Shown: in pieces, positions 34,864-43,296 of the stretch
Numbering within the stretch: position 1 is the stretch's first letter
Layout: each line of letters starts with the position of its first letter
Source: Comamonas_C sp026954015
GTDB lineage: Bacteria; Pseudomonadota; Gammaproteobacteria; Burkholderiales; Burkholderiaceae_C
DNA length: 64,000 bases
Direction of reading: 5' to 3'
NCBI GenBank assembly: GCA_035063785.1
Contig: JAPSFS010000004.1
Location: forward strand, 1-64,000
The notes under the pieces: generated by a model
What the model was told of the DNA's origin: nothing
Databases searched by the model: none
Seen by the model: only the letters and a program-made list of their open reading frames with translations
Position numbers and translations under genes: made by a program

Positions 34864-35973
34864 ATGCAAAACCCGACGATCGCTGCCGACCTCCCCGCCC
34901 TTGCGCGCCTGCGCCACGATGTGAAGGGCATGCACGCCTACGCGGTGCAGGAGTCGCGCGGCATGATCAAGCTCGATGCGATGGAGAACCCGCATCGGCT
35001 TTCGCCCGAGTTGCAGGCCGAGCTGGGCGCGCGGCTCGGGCAGGTGGCAGTCAACCGCTATCCCGGCGCGCGCCTGGACGAGCTGCGCGCCGCGCTGCAC
35101 GCCTACGCGGCGCCGCCCGAGGGCTGGTCGCTGATGCTGGGCAACGGCTCGGACGAGCTCATCGGCCTGCTCGCGCTTGCGTGCGACGTGCCGGGCGCGG
35201 GCATCCTCGCGCCCGAGCCGGGTTTCGTGATGTACGCGATGAGCGCCAGGCTCCAGGGCCTGTCTTACACGGGCGTTGCTCTCACGCCGGACTTCGAGCT
35301 CGACGAGCCCGCGATGCTCGACGCCATCGCGCGCCAGCGTCCCAGCATCGTCTACCTGGCCTACCCCAACAACCCGAGCGGCACGCTCTGGGACGAGGGC
35401 GCGATGGCGCGCATCATCGCGGCGCAGGGTGCGCAGGGCGGGTTCGTGGTGGTCGACGAGGCCTACCAGCCGTTTGCCGCGCGCAGCTGGATGGCGTCGG
35501 TGCGCGCCGCGCCCGCGCGCCACCGCCACGTGCTGGTGCTGCGCACGCTCAGCAAATTCGGCATCGCGGGCGCGCGCATCGGCTACCTCATGGGCGAGGC
35601 CGCGCTGGTGGCCGAGCTCGACAAGGTGCGCCCGCCCTACAACGTGAGCGTGCTCAACGCCGAATGCGCGCTGTTCGCGCTCGAGCACGCCAGCGTGTTC
35701 GACGCGCAGGCGGCCGACATCCGTGCGCAGCGCGCGCGCATCTTCGCGGCGCTGGCGCGCCTGCCCGGCGTGCATGCGTTCGCGAGCGAGGCCAACATGA
35801 TCCTCGTGCGCGTGCCCGATGCGCCGCGCGCGTTCGCCGGGATGCGCGAGCGCGGGGTGCTCGTGAAGAACGTTTCTACAATGCACCCGTTGCTAGCCAA
35901 CTGCCTGCGTCTGACCGTGGGCACCGCCGACGAAAACACCGCCATGCTGGACGCGCTCGCCGCCTCGCTATGA
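34864..35973 (+). CDS. hisC: Histidinol-phosphate aminotransferase
   Basis: This encodes 369 residues. It is a PLP enzyme that transaminates imidazole acetol phosphate to histidinol phosphate. Motifs: LDAMENPHRLSPELQAELG (substrate/N-terminal arm), LGNGSDELIGLLALACDVPG, YLAYPNNPSGTLWDEGA and the PLP lysine in LRTLSKFGIAGARIGYL. It resumes the histidine genes after benE and gor. It overlaps hisB by four bases (ATGA). Confidence 0.96.
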   Translation: MQNPTIAADLPALARLRHDVKGMHAYAVQESRGMIKLDAMENPHRLSPELQAELGARLGQVAVNRYPGARLDELRAALHAYAAPPEGWSLMLGNGSDELIGLLALACDVPGAGILAPEPGFVMYAMSARLQGLSYTGVALTPDFELDEPAMLDAIARQRPSIVYLAYPNNPSGTLWDEGAMARIIAAQGAQGGFVVVDEAYQPFAARSWMASVRAAPARHRHVLVLRTLSKFGIAGARIGYLMGEAALVAELDKVRPPYNVSVLNAECALFALEHASVFDAQAADIRAQRARIFAALARLPGVHAFASEANMILVRVPDAPRAFAGMRERGVLVKNVSTMHPLLANCLRLTVGTADENTAMLDALAASL

Positions 35974-36593
35974 CCTCATCCGCACTCGTTACCTCGACCG
36001 TCACTGACCGCGTCGCCGAGGTCAGCCGCAACACGGCGGAGACGCGCATCCGCGTGCGCGTCAACCTCGACGGTACCGGGCAGGCGCGGCTCAACACGGG
36101 CATCGGGTTCTTCGACCACATGCTCGAGCAGATCGCGCGCCACGGCCTCATCGACCTGGAGGTGCAGTGCGACGGCGACCTGCACATCGACGGCCACCAC
36201 AGCGTGGAAGACGTGGGCATCACGCTGGGCCAGGCGTTCGCGCGCGCGGTGGGCGACAAGAAAGGCATACGCCGCTACGGCCACGCCTACGTGCCGCTCG
36301 ATGAAGCGCTCTCGCGCGTGGTGATCGACTTTTCCGGCCGGCCGGGGCTGCACATCGACATTGCGTTCACCGCCGCGATGATCGGCGGCCTCGACACGCA
36401 GCTCGTGCACGAGTTCTTCCAGGGCTTCGTGAACCATGCGGGCGTGACGCTGCACATCGACAACCTCAAGGGCGCGAATGCGCACCACCAGTGCGAGACG
36501 GTGTTCAAGGCCTTCGCGCGTGCGCTGCGCGCCGCGCTCGAACGGGACCCGCGCGCCAGCGGCGTGATTCCCTCGACCAAGGGGACCCTCTGA
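35970..36593 (+). CDS. hisB: Imidazoleglycerol-phosphate dehydratase
   Basis: This encodes 207 residues, monofunctional: there is no N-terminal histidinol-phosphatase domain, so that activity must come from another gene. Motifs: GIGFFDHMLEQIARHGLIDL, DGHHSVEDVGITLGQAFARA and the second HHQCETVFKAFARAL, supplying the manganese-binding histidines and glutamates. The ~15-residue N-terminal extension before RNTAETRIRV is variable. A palindromic repeat separates it from hisH. Confidence 0.96.
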   Translation: MTSSALVTSTVTDRVAEVSRNTAETRIRVRVNLDGTGQARLNTGIGFFDHMLEQIARHGLIDLEVQCDGDLHIDGHHSVEDVGITLGQAFARAVGDKKGIRRYGHAYVPLDEALSRVVIDFSGRPGLHIDIAFTAAMIGGLDTQLVHEFFQGFVNHAGVTLHIDNLKGANAHHQCETVFKAFARALRAALERDPRASGVIPSTKGTL

Positions 36594-36599
36594 GGTTCT

Positions 36600-36650
36600 G
36601 ATCTCAATCGCCCTCCAGCGCTTGCCCAGCAAGCGCGAGCAGCTACAAAC
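36600..36650. repeat. Short palindromic repeat (family P) between hisB and hisH
   Basis: Forward orientation: CCCTCCAGCGCTTGCCCAGC then AAGCGCGAGCAGCTAC. The core GCGCTTG-CCCAG-CAAGCGC is intact. It fills the whole 57-base gap and ends one base before the hisH ATG, so the hisH translation start lies within its edge and lacks an obvious ribosome site. Confidence 0.8.
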
Positions 36651-37313
36651 ATGCAAGCGAATACCGTTGCGGTCGTGGACTACGGCATGGGCAACCTGCG
36701 CTCGGTAGCGCAGGCCGTGCGCACGGCCGCCAGCGGCGAGGGCTGGAACGTGGTGGTGACCGCCGACGCCGACGTGGTGCGCGCGGCCGACCGCCTGGTG
36801 CTGCCAGGGCAGGGTGCGATGCCCGACTGCATGCATGAGCTCGCCGCCTCGGGCCTGCGCGCCGCGGTGCTGGAGGCTGCGGCGCGGCGCCCGCTGTTCG
36901 GCGTGTGCGTCGGCATGCAGATGCTGCTCACGCACAGCGCCGAGGGCGATGTGGACGGCCTGAACCTGATCCCCGGGCAGGTGCTGCGCTTTGACCTGGC
37001 AGGCCGCCGCCAGCCCGACGGCAGCCGCTACAAGGTGCCGCACATGGGCTGGAACCGCGTGCGCCAGATGCGCCACGGCGGCCATGCGCACCCACTGTGG
37101 CAGGGCGTGCCCGACGAAGGCTTCTTCTATTTCGTGCACAGCTACTACGCCCGCCCGCTGGATCCAGGTCATGGGGTGGGTGAAAGCGACTATGGCGGAC
37201 CCTTTGCAGCCGCCGTGGCGCGTGATAATCTTTTCGCCACCCAGTTTCACCCCGAAAAAAGTGCGGCCCAGGGGCTGCAGCTCTATCGCAACTTCCTGCA
37301 CTGGAAACCCTGA
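36651..37313 (+). CDS. hisH: Imidazole glycerol phosphate synthase glutamine amidotransferase subunit HisH
   Basis: This encodes 220 residues, a class I glutaminase that supplies ammonia to HisF. The nucleophile cysteine is in FGVCVGMQMLL and the His-Glu pair in ATQFHPEKSAAQG. The N-terminus VVDYGMGNLRSVAQAV and the oxyanion-type VLPGQGAMPDC are standard. It is encoded in the hisCBHAFIE run. The gap to hisA holds a long inverted repeat. Confidence 0.96.
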   Translation: MQANTVAVVDYGMGNLRSVAQAVRTAASGEGWNVVVTADADVVRAADRLVLPGQGAMPDCMHELAASGLRAAVLEAAARRPLFGVCVGMQMLLTHSAEGDVDGLNLIPGQVLRFDLAGRRQPDGSRYKVPHMGWNRVRQMRHGGHAHPLWQGVPDEGFFYFVHSYYARPLDPGHGVGESDYGGPFAAAVARDNLFATQFHPEKSAAQGLQLYRNFLHWKP

Positions 37314-37322
37314 GGAGGCTGG

Positions 37323-37389
37323 GCGTTGAGCGTTTAGCGTTTGGCGCCAAGGCTTCCCTGCTCACGGCCAAACGCTCACTGCAGAACGC
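37323..37389. repeat. Long imperfect inverted repeat between hisH and hisA
   Basis: Two 23-base arms (37323-37345 and 37367-37389) match at 18 positions, including a perfect 10 bp inner stem AGCGTTTGGC / GCCAAACGCT, around a 21-base loop. The left arm itself contains a tandem AGCGTTT. It has no T-run and differs from families P and M. It ends eight bases before hisA. Confidence 0.7.
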
Positions 37390-37396
37390 TTTTCCC

Positions 37397-38139
37397 ATGT
37401 TGCTCATCCCTGCCATCGATCTCAAGGACGGACACTGCGTGCGCCTCAAGCAAGGCGACATGAAACAAGCCACCACCTTCGGCGACGACCCGGTGGAGAT
37501 GGCGCTCAAGTGGCTGGACGCCGGCGCGCGGCGGCTGCACCTCGTCGACCTCAATGGCGCGTTTGCCGGGCAGCCGAAGAACCGCGCGGCGATCAAGTCC
37601 ATCCTCAAGGCGGTGGGGGGCGACATCCCGGTGCAGCTCGGCGGCGGCATCCGCGACCTGGACACGATCGAGCTCTACCTGGACGCGGGGCTGGAGTACG
37701 TCATCATCGGCACCGCCGCGGTGAAGAGCCCCGGCTTTCTGCAGGATGCGTGCAGCGCGTTCGGCGGCCACGTGATCGTCGGGCTCGACGCCAAGGACGG
37801 CAAGGTGGCCACCGACGGCTGGAGCAAGCTCACGGGCCACGAGGTGGTTGACCTGGCGCGCAAGTTCGAGGGCTGGGGAGTGGAATCCGTGATCTACACC
37901 GACATCGGGCGCGACGGCATGCTCACCGGCATCAACGTCGAGGCGACGGTGCGGCTGGCGCAGGCGCTCACCATTCCGGTGATCGCCTCGGGCGGGCTTG
38001 CGGGCATGGCCGACATCGAGGCGCTGTGCGCGGTCGAGGACGAGGGCGTCGAAGGCGTGATCTGCGGGCGCGCGATCTATTCCGGCGACCTGGATTTTTC
38101 CGCCGCGCAGCAGCGCGCGGACGAGCTGGGGGACGCCTG

Positions 38140-38140
<1 letters not shown>
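37397..38140 (+). CDS. hisA: ProFAR isomerase HisA
   Basis: This encodes 247 residues, a (beta/alpha)8 barrel that isomerises ProFAR to PRFAR. The first catalytic aspartate lies in LLIPAIDLKDGHCVRLKQGD and the second in VIYTDIGRDGMLTGINV. The phosphate-binding motifs are IPVQLGGGIRDLDTIE and IPVIASGGLAGMADIEAL. The stop codon overlaps the start of hisF by one base. Confidence 0.97.
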
Positions 38141-38934
<794 letters not shown>

Positions 38935-38947
38935 CAGAAATATGGAC

Positions 38948-38998
38948 CAAATTGGCCTCTGGCGCTTGCTGGGCAAGCGCTGGCAGCTCTCTTATTGA
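38948..38998. repeat. Reference copy of the short palindromic repeat (family P) between hisF and hisI
   Basis: The best copy: CAAATTGGCCTCTGGCGCTT then GCTGGGCAAGCGCTGGCAGC and TCTCTTATTGATA. The inner hairpin is GGCGCTTGC-T-GGGCAAGCGC, and the flanks CAAATT and TATTGATA form part of an outer, looser inverted repeat. It occupies most of the 74-base hisF-hisI gap in an otherwise tightly overlapping operon. Confidence 0.9.
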
Positions 38999-39008
38999 TA
39001 CTTGCAGG

Positions 39009-39413
39009 ATGACCAAGACCTCCACCGACTGGCTCGACCAGGTGCACTGGGACGCGCAGGGGCTGGTGCCCGTGATCGCGCAGGAAGCGGGCAGTGGCGA
39101 CGTGCTCATGTTCGCCTGGATGAATCGCGAGGCGCTGGCGAAAACCGCCGAACTCGGGCGCGCGGTGTACTTCAGCCGCTCGCGCGGCAGGCTCTGGTTC
39201 AAGGGCGAGGAATCCGGCAATGTGCAGCAGGTGCACGAGATCCGCGTGGACTGCGACGAGGACGTGATCCTGCTCAGGGTGACGCAGACCGGCCACGTGC
39301 CGGGCATCGCCTGCCACACCGGGCGCCATAGCTGCTTCTTTCGCGTGCTGCGCGACGGCGCTTGGCAAACGGTCGATCCGGTCTTGAAAGACCCGGCCAC
39401 CATCTACAAATGA
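39009..39413 (+). CDS. hisI: Phosphoribosyl-AMP cyclohydrolase
   Basis: This encodes 134 residues, a zinc/magnesium hydrolase that opens the adenine ring of PR-AMP. Motifs: VLMFAWMNREALAKTAELGR, VYFSRSRGRLWFKGEESGN and the metal-binding cysteines in RVDCDEDVILL and IACHTGRHSCFF. It is a separate gene from hisE here, not a fused HisIE. A GCAGG ribosome site lies before the ATG. hisE overlaps its stop codon by four bases. Confidence 0.96.
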   Translation: MTKTSTDWLDQVHWDAQGLVPVIAQEAGSGDVLMFAWMNREALAKTAELGRAVYFSRSRGRLWFKGEESGNVQQVHEIRVDCDEDVILLRVTQTGHVPGIACHTGRHSCFFRVLRDGAWQTVDPVLKDPATIYK

Positions 39414-39796
39414 AGCCCATGACATCCCAAGACGCGCTGGCCCGGCTGGCTGCGGTGATCGAAAGCCGCAAACCGGCCAACGGCGGCGACCCGGCGACGA
39501 GCTACGTCGCGCGGCTGCTCACCCAGGGGCCGGACGCCTTCCTCAAGAAGGTGGGCGAGGAAGCCACCGAGGTGGTGATGGCCGCCAAGGATGTGCAGGG
39601 TGGCGCCGACCGCGGCAAGCTCGTGTACGAGATGGCCGACCTGTGGTTTCACGGCATGGTCACGCTCGCCTACTACGGCTTGGGCCCGGCCGACGTGATC
39701 GCCGAGCTCGAACGCCGCGAGGGCATGAGCGGGCTGGAAGAAAAGGCGCTGCGCAAGCAGGCCGAGCGCGCGCGCGAGGAAGGAGGCACGGCATGA
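39410..39796 (+). CDS. hisE: Phosphoribosyl-ATP pyrophosphatase
   Basis: This encodes 128 residues, an all-alpha MazG-like pyrophosphatase acting on PR-ATP. Motifs: SYVARLLTQGPDAFLKKVGE, EATEVVMAAKDVQ and LVYEMADLWFHGMVTLAYYG, which supply the metal-binding Glu/Asp residues. The ATG overlapping the hisI stop gives MKPMTSQDAL. The last bases overlap the start of the next gene (ATGA), so it is the last his enzyme in the run but not the last gene of the transcript. Confidence 0.95.
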   Translation: MKPMTSQDALARLAAVIESRKPANGGDPATSYVARLLTQGPDAFLKKVGEEATEVVMAAKDVQGGADRGKLVYEMADLWFHGMVTLAYYGLGPADVIAELERREGMSGLEEKALRKQAERAREEGGTA

Positions 39797-40179
39797 GTGG
39801 CGACATCATCGACGTGGAGCCGAACGAACGCGCCCAGGCGCTCAAGACCGTAGGCTGGATCAGCTACATCCTGCACCTGATCGTCGCCGTCGCGGCGGTG
39901 GTGCCGGGCGCGCAATCGGGCGCGGCACTGCTCGTCATCGCGCTGGTGATCGATCTGGTCAAGAAAGGCGAGGCGGCCGGCACCTGGCAGGCGAGCCATT
40001 TTTCGTGGCGCATCCGCAGCGTTCTCTGGGCGGGCGTGCTCTACATCGTCACCGCGCCGCTGTGGGTCTTCCTTGTGCTCCCGGGCTGGATCGCCTGGGG
40101 CCTGATCTCGATCTGGTTCCTCTACCGTATCGTGCGCGGCATGGTGACCATGAACGAGGGGAGGGCGATCAATGCGTGA
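39793..40179 (+). CDS. Small membrane protein, DUF4870-like
   Basis: This encodes 128 residues with three hydrophobic helices: TVGWISYILHLIVAVAAVVP, LLVIALVIDLVKKG and VLYIVTAPLWVFLVLPGWIA, ending in a basic stretch. The AGTWQASHFSWRIRSVLW motif between helices is typical of the family found after hisE in betaproteobacteria. Function is unknown. It overlaps hisE at its start and the patatin gene at its end, so translational coupling is likely. Confidence 0.75.
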   Translation: MSGDIIDVEPNERAQALKTVGWISYILHLIVAVAAVVPGAQSGAALLVIALVIDLVKKGEAAGTWQASHFSWRIRSVLWAGVLYIVTAPLWVFLVLPGWIAWGLISIWFLYRIVRGMVTMNEGRAINA

Positions 40180-41200
40180 GCATGCGCAGCGGCGCCTGGC
40201 GCTCGACTTGGCGCTGCAGGGCGGGGGCTCGCACGGCGCATTCACCTGGGGCGTGCTCGATGCGCTGCTCGAAGACGGCGGCTTCGAGCTCGAGGGGATC
40301 AGCGGCACGAGCGCGGGCGCGATGAATGCGGTGGCGCTGGCGCACGGTTTCGCGCAGGCCGCCAACGCGTGCAAGGACGCCGAAGAAGCGCACGTGCAGG
40401 GATGCGCGCTCGCGCGCGAGACGCTCAAAACCCTCTGGGAGGGCGTGGGCGCGCTCGGCGCGCTGATGTGGGGCATGCCGCTGCAGGGCAACCCGCTCAT
40501 GAGCATGATGACGCAGTGGTTCTCGCCCTACCAGACCAATCCGCTGGACATCAACCCGCTGCGCAACCTGCTGCGCAACACGGTCGACTTCGACCTGCTG
40601 CGTGCCGAGCACGCGCGCGTGCCCAAGGTGTTCGTCTGCGCGACCAACGTGCGCACCGGCCGTGGGGAAATCTTCACCCGCAAGCGCCTGAGCATGGAGG
40701 CCGTGATGGCCTCGGCCTGCCTGCCGAACATGTTCCAGGCGGTGGAGATCGACGGCGAGTTCTACTGGGACGGCGGCTACTCCGGCAACCCGGCGCTGCA
40801 CCCGCTGATCTACCACACGCTCAGCAGCGACGTGCTGCTGGTGCAGATCAATCCGGTCCAGCACAAGGCGGTGCCCGGCAACGCCAGCGACATCATGGAC
40901 CGCATGAACGAGGTCACCTTCAACGCCAGCCTGCTCGCTGAATTGCGCGCCATCGAATTCGTGCGCCGGCTGCTGGCCGAGGGCAAGCTCGACCCCAAGC
41001 GCTACAAGGACATGCGCGTGCACCGCATCGACGGCGGCGCGGTGCTCGCACCCTTCGGCGCTGCCAGCAAGATGCGCGCCGATCTGGTCTTCTTGCGCGA
41101 GCTCTTTGGCCTGGGGCGCGAAGAGGGCAAGCACTGGCTGCACGCGCACCGCCACGACGTGGGTGTACGCTGCACCGTGAAGACGGCCGACGACGCCTGA
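40172..41200 (+). CDS. Patatin-like phospholipase family protein
   Basis: This encodes 342 residues. The patatin signature is complete: the glycine-rich oxyanion loop in LALQGGGSHGAFTWGVLDA, the nucleophile serine in GISGTSAGAMNAVALA and the aspartate of the catalytic dyad in YWDGGYSGNPALHPL. It presumably hydrolyses acyl chains of membrane lipids. Proteins of this subgroup (RssA/YjjU-like) are cytoplasmic or membrane-associated. It starts eight bases inside the previous gene. Confidence 0.9.
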   Translation: MREHAQRRLALDLALQGGGSHGAFTWGVLDALLEDGGFELEGISGTSAGAMNAVALAHGFAQAANACKDAEEAHVQGCALARETLKTLWEGVGALGALMWGMPLQGNPLMSMMTQWFSPYQTNPLDINPLRNLLRNTVDFDLLRAEHARVPKVFVCATNVRTGRGEIFTRKRLSMEAVMASACLPNMFQAVEIDGEFYWDGGYSGNPALHPLIYHTLSSDVLLVQINPVQHKAVPGNASDIMDRMNEVTFNASLLAELRAIEFVRRLLAEGKLDPKRYKDMRVHRIDGGAVLAPFGAASKMRADLVFLRELFGLGREEGKHWLHAHRHDVGVRCTVKTADDA

Positions 41201-41225
41201 AGGCGCCTTTGCAAGGAGATAGCGC

Positions 41226-41585
41226 ATGCACCACGACCCCGACTGCCTGTTCTGCAAGATCGTCGAAGGCAGGATCCCGTCCAGCAAGGTCTACGAGGAC
41301 GACCAGGTCTTTGCCTTCCACGACATCCATCCGTGGGCGCCGGTGCATTTCCTGCTGATACCCAAGGAGCACATCGCGTCGATGGCGTCGGTCGCGCCCG
41401 ATCACGGGCCGCTGCTGGCGCACATGATGCTGCTCGCCCCCCGGCTGGCCATGGAGCAGGGCTGCAATCCCTACCCGGAAGGCGGCTACCGCATCGTGGT
41501 GAACACGGGCACCGAAGGCGGCCAGGAAATCCACCACCTGCACATGCACGTGATCGGCGGGCCGCGCCCCTGGCTCAAGGGCTGA
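41226..41585 (+). CDS. hinT: HIT-family purine nucleoside phosphoramidase HinT
   Basis: This encodes 119 residues. The N-terminal CLFCKIVEGRIPSSKVYEDD and the histidine triad HHLHMHVIGG are diagnostic. HinT cleaves the P-N bond of AMP-lysine-type adducts in the cytoplasm. A strong AAGGAGAT ribosome site precedes the ATG. The position between the his cluster and tatABC is common in betaproteobacteria. Confidence 0.93.
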   Translation: MHHDPDCLFCKIVEGRIPSSKVYEDDQVFAFHDIHPWAPVHFLLIPKEHIASMASVAPDHGPLLAHMMLLAPRLAMEQGCNPYPEGGYRIVVNTGTEGGQEIHHLHMHVIGGPRPWLKG

Positions 41586-41647
41586 GGCGGGGGGTAGGCG
41601 CGGCAGTGTTGCCCTAGAATCGGCGCCTGCACCTCAGGAGATTTTCA

Positions 41648-41890
41648 ATGGGTTCGTTTTCGATTTGGCACTGGCTCATCGTGCTGCTGATCGTCGTCAT
41701 GGTGTTCGGCACCAAGAAGCTCAAGAACATCGGCTCCGATCTCGGCGGCGCGGTCAAGGGCTTCAAGGAAGGCATGAAGGACGGCACCAGCAGCGTGGAC
41801 GAAGCCCCCGCTGCACCGGCCGGACAGGTGGGCAACGCCACCACGACCGATAAAACCACGATCGACGTCGAGGCCAAGCAAAAGAGCTGA
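41648..41890 (+). CDS. tatA: Sec-independent translocase subunit TatA
   Basis: This encodes 80 residues. A single N-terminal membrane helix (WHWLIVLLIVVMVFGTKKLK) with the FGTKK hinge is followed by an amphipathic helix (IGSDLGGAVKGFKEGMKDG) and an acidic, Ala/Thr-rich tail. TatA oligomers form the pore that lets folded proteins across the inner membrane. A CAGGAG ribosome site lies 7 bases before the ATG. It is the first gene of tatABC. Confidence 0.96.
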   Translation: MGSFSIWHWLIVLLIVVMVFGTKKLKNIGSDLGGAVKGFKEGMKDGTSSVDEAPAAPAGQVGNATTTDKTTIDVEAKQKS

Positions 41891-41907
41891 CCGGCGGATC
41901 ACCGGCG

Positions 41908-42393
41908 ATGATCGACATCGGCCTGTCCAAGATGGCGCTCATCGGGGTGGTGGCGCTCGTCGTCATCGGCCCCGAGAAGCTGCCGCGCGTGGCGCGCACC
42001 GTGGGCACGCTGCTGGGCAAGGCACAGCGCTATGTCGCCGACGTGAAGGCCGAGGTCAATCGCTCGATGGAGCTCGACGAGTTGCGCAAGATGAAGGACA
42101 CCGTCGAAAGCGCCGCGCGCGACGTGGAAAAGAGCGTGCAGAGCACCGCGAGCGACTTCGAAAAGGACTGGAACGAGGCGGTTGCGCCGCTGGCCGACAC
42201 CTCGGCCGATCCGCTGCCCGATGACCCTGCGGCGCTGGCGCTCATCGTGCCCGCGTACAAACGCCCCGACAAGCACTGGCGCACCAAGCGCGGCGCGGTG
42301 CCGCACTGGTACAAGGCGCGCAACGGCATGCGCACGCACGTGCAGTCGGGCGCGGCGCGCGTGGCGCGCTACCGGCCCGGAAAGACCCGTTGA
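41908..42393 (+). CDS. tatB: Sec-independent translocase subunit TatB
   Basis: This encodes 161 residues. The N-terminal helix has the TatB pattern (MIDIGLSKMALIGVVALVVI, then GPEKLPRVARTVGTLLGKAQ). The glutamate-proline hinge GPEKLP separates it from TatA. A long amphipathic region (VADVKAEVNRSMELDELRKM) and a basic C-terminus follow. TatB and TatC recognise twin-arginine signal peptides. It is 17 bases after tatA. Confidence 0.96.
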   Translation: MIDIGLSKMALIGVVALVVIGPEKLPRVARTVGTLLGKAQRYVADVKAEVNRSMELDELRKMKDTVESAARDVEKSVQSTASDFEKDWNEAVAPLADTSADPLPDDPAALALIVPAYKRPDKHWRTKRGAVPHWYKARNGMRTHVQSGAARVARYRPGKTR

Positions 42394-42462
42394 GCATTGC
42401 ACCACGCCGCGCCGCGTGCGTGGCGCGCCCCCCGGTCGCACTGTCGCGGCCCGATTGACCCC

Positions 42463-43272
42463 ATGGCCCAGACCCCCGACCCTGAAGACGAACTCGCCGG
42501 CACTGAACAGCCTTTCGTCGAGCACCTCATGGAGCTGCGCAACCGGCTCGTGAAGGCGATGCTCGCGGTGGGCATCGTCGCCGGCGTGCTCTTCCTCTAC
42601 CCCGGCCCCGGCCAGCTCTACGATCTGCTCGCGGCGCCGCTGGTGGCGCATCTGCCGCAGGGCGCGACGATGATCGCCACCTCGGTCATCTCCCCGTTCA
42701 TGGTGCCGCTCAAGATCCTGCTGATGGCGGCCTTCCTGATCGCGCTGCCCGTCGTGCTCTACCAGATCTGGGCCTTCGTCGCGCCCGGGCTCTACTCCAA
42801 CGAGAAAAGGGCGGTGCTGCCGCTGGTCATCTCCAGCACCATTTTGTTTCTGCTGGGAGTGGCGTTCTGCTACTTCTTCGTGTTCGGCCGCGTGTTCGCG
42901 TTCATCCAGGGCTTCGCGCCCAAGAGCATCACCGCCGCCCCGGACATCGAGGCCTACCTGAGCTTCGTGCTCACGATGTTCCTCGCGTTCGGCGTCACCT
43001 TCGAGGTGCCGATCGCGGTCGTCGTGCTGGTGCGCATGGGCGTGATCTCGGTGGAAAAGCTCAAGCACGCGCGGGGCTATTTCGTGGTCGGATCGTTCAT
43101 CATCGCGGCCATCATCACGCCGCCCGACGTGGTCTCGCAGCTTGCGCTCGCAATACCCATGTGCCTGCTCTATGAAGTCGGCATCTGGGCGGCGCAACTG
43201 TTCGTGCGCAACCATCCACCGCCCGACGAGCCTGCCGCGGACGCCGCGAACAAGCCCGAGTCGGCCGCCTGA
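42463..43272 (+). CDS. tatC: Sec-independent translocase subunit TatC
   Basis: This encodes 269 residues with six membrane helices. The conserved N-terminal FVEHLMELRNRLVKAMLAVG carries the signal-recognition glutamate. Later motifs: PLKILLMAAFLIALPVVLYQ, WAFVAPGLYSNEKRAVLPLV and FGVTFEVPIAVVVLVRMGVI. The ATG giving MAQTPDPEDELAG is used; a longer frame upstream is unsupported. It is the last gene of the operon, which should serve the Rieske protein encoded nearby. Confidence 0.96.
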   Translation: MAQTPDPEDELAGTEQPFVEHLMELRNRLVKAMLAVGIVAGVLFLYPGPGQLYDLLAAPLVAHLPQGATMIATSVISPFMVPLKILLMAAFLIALPVVLYQIWAFVAPGLYSNEKRAVLPLVISSTILFLLGVAFCYFFVFGRVFAFIQGFAPKSITAAPDIEAYLSFVLTMFLAFGVTFEVPIAVVVLVRMGVISVEKLKHARGYFVVGSFIIAAIITPPDVVSQLALAIPMCLLYEVGIWAAQLFVRNHPPPDEPAADAANKPESAA

Positions 43273-43296
43273 TACGCGCCGCCGGCGGTCGTCCCG

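Noticed and set aside
33454..35886. An 810-codon open frame on the minus strand across gor and hisC
   Set aside because: It is the GC-rich shadow of two well-supported plus-strand genes and shows only low-complexity His/Arg/Ala-rich sequence without domains.
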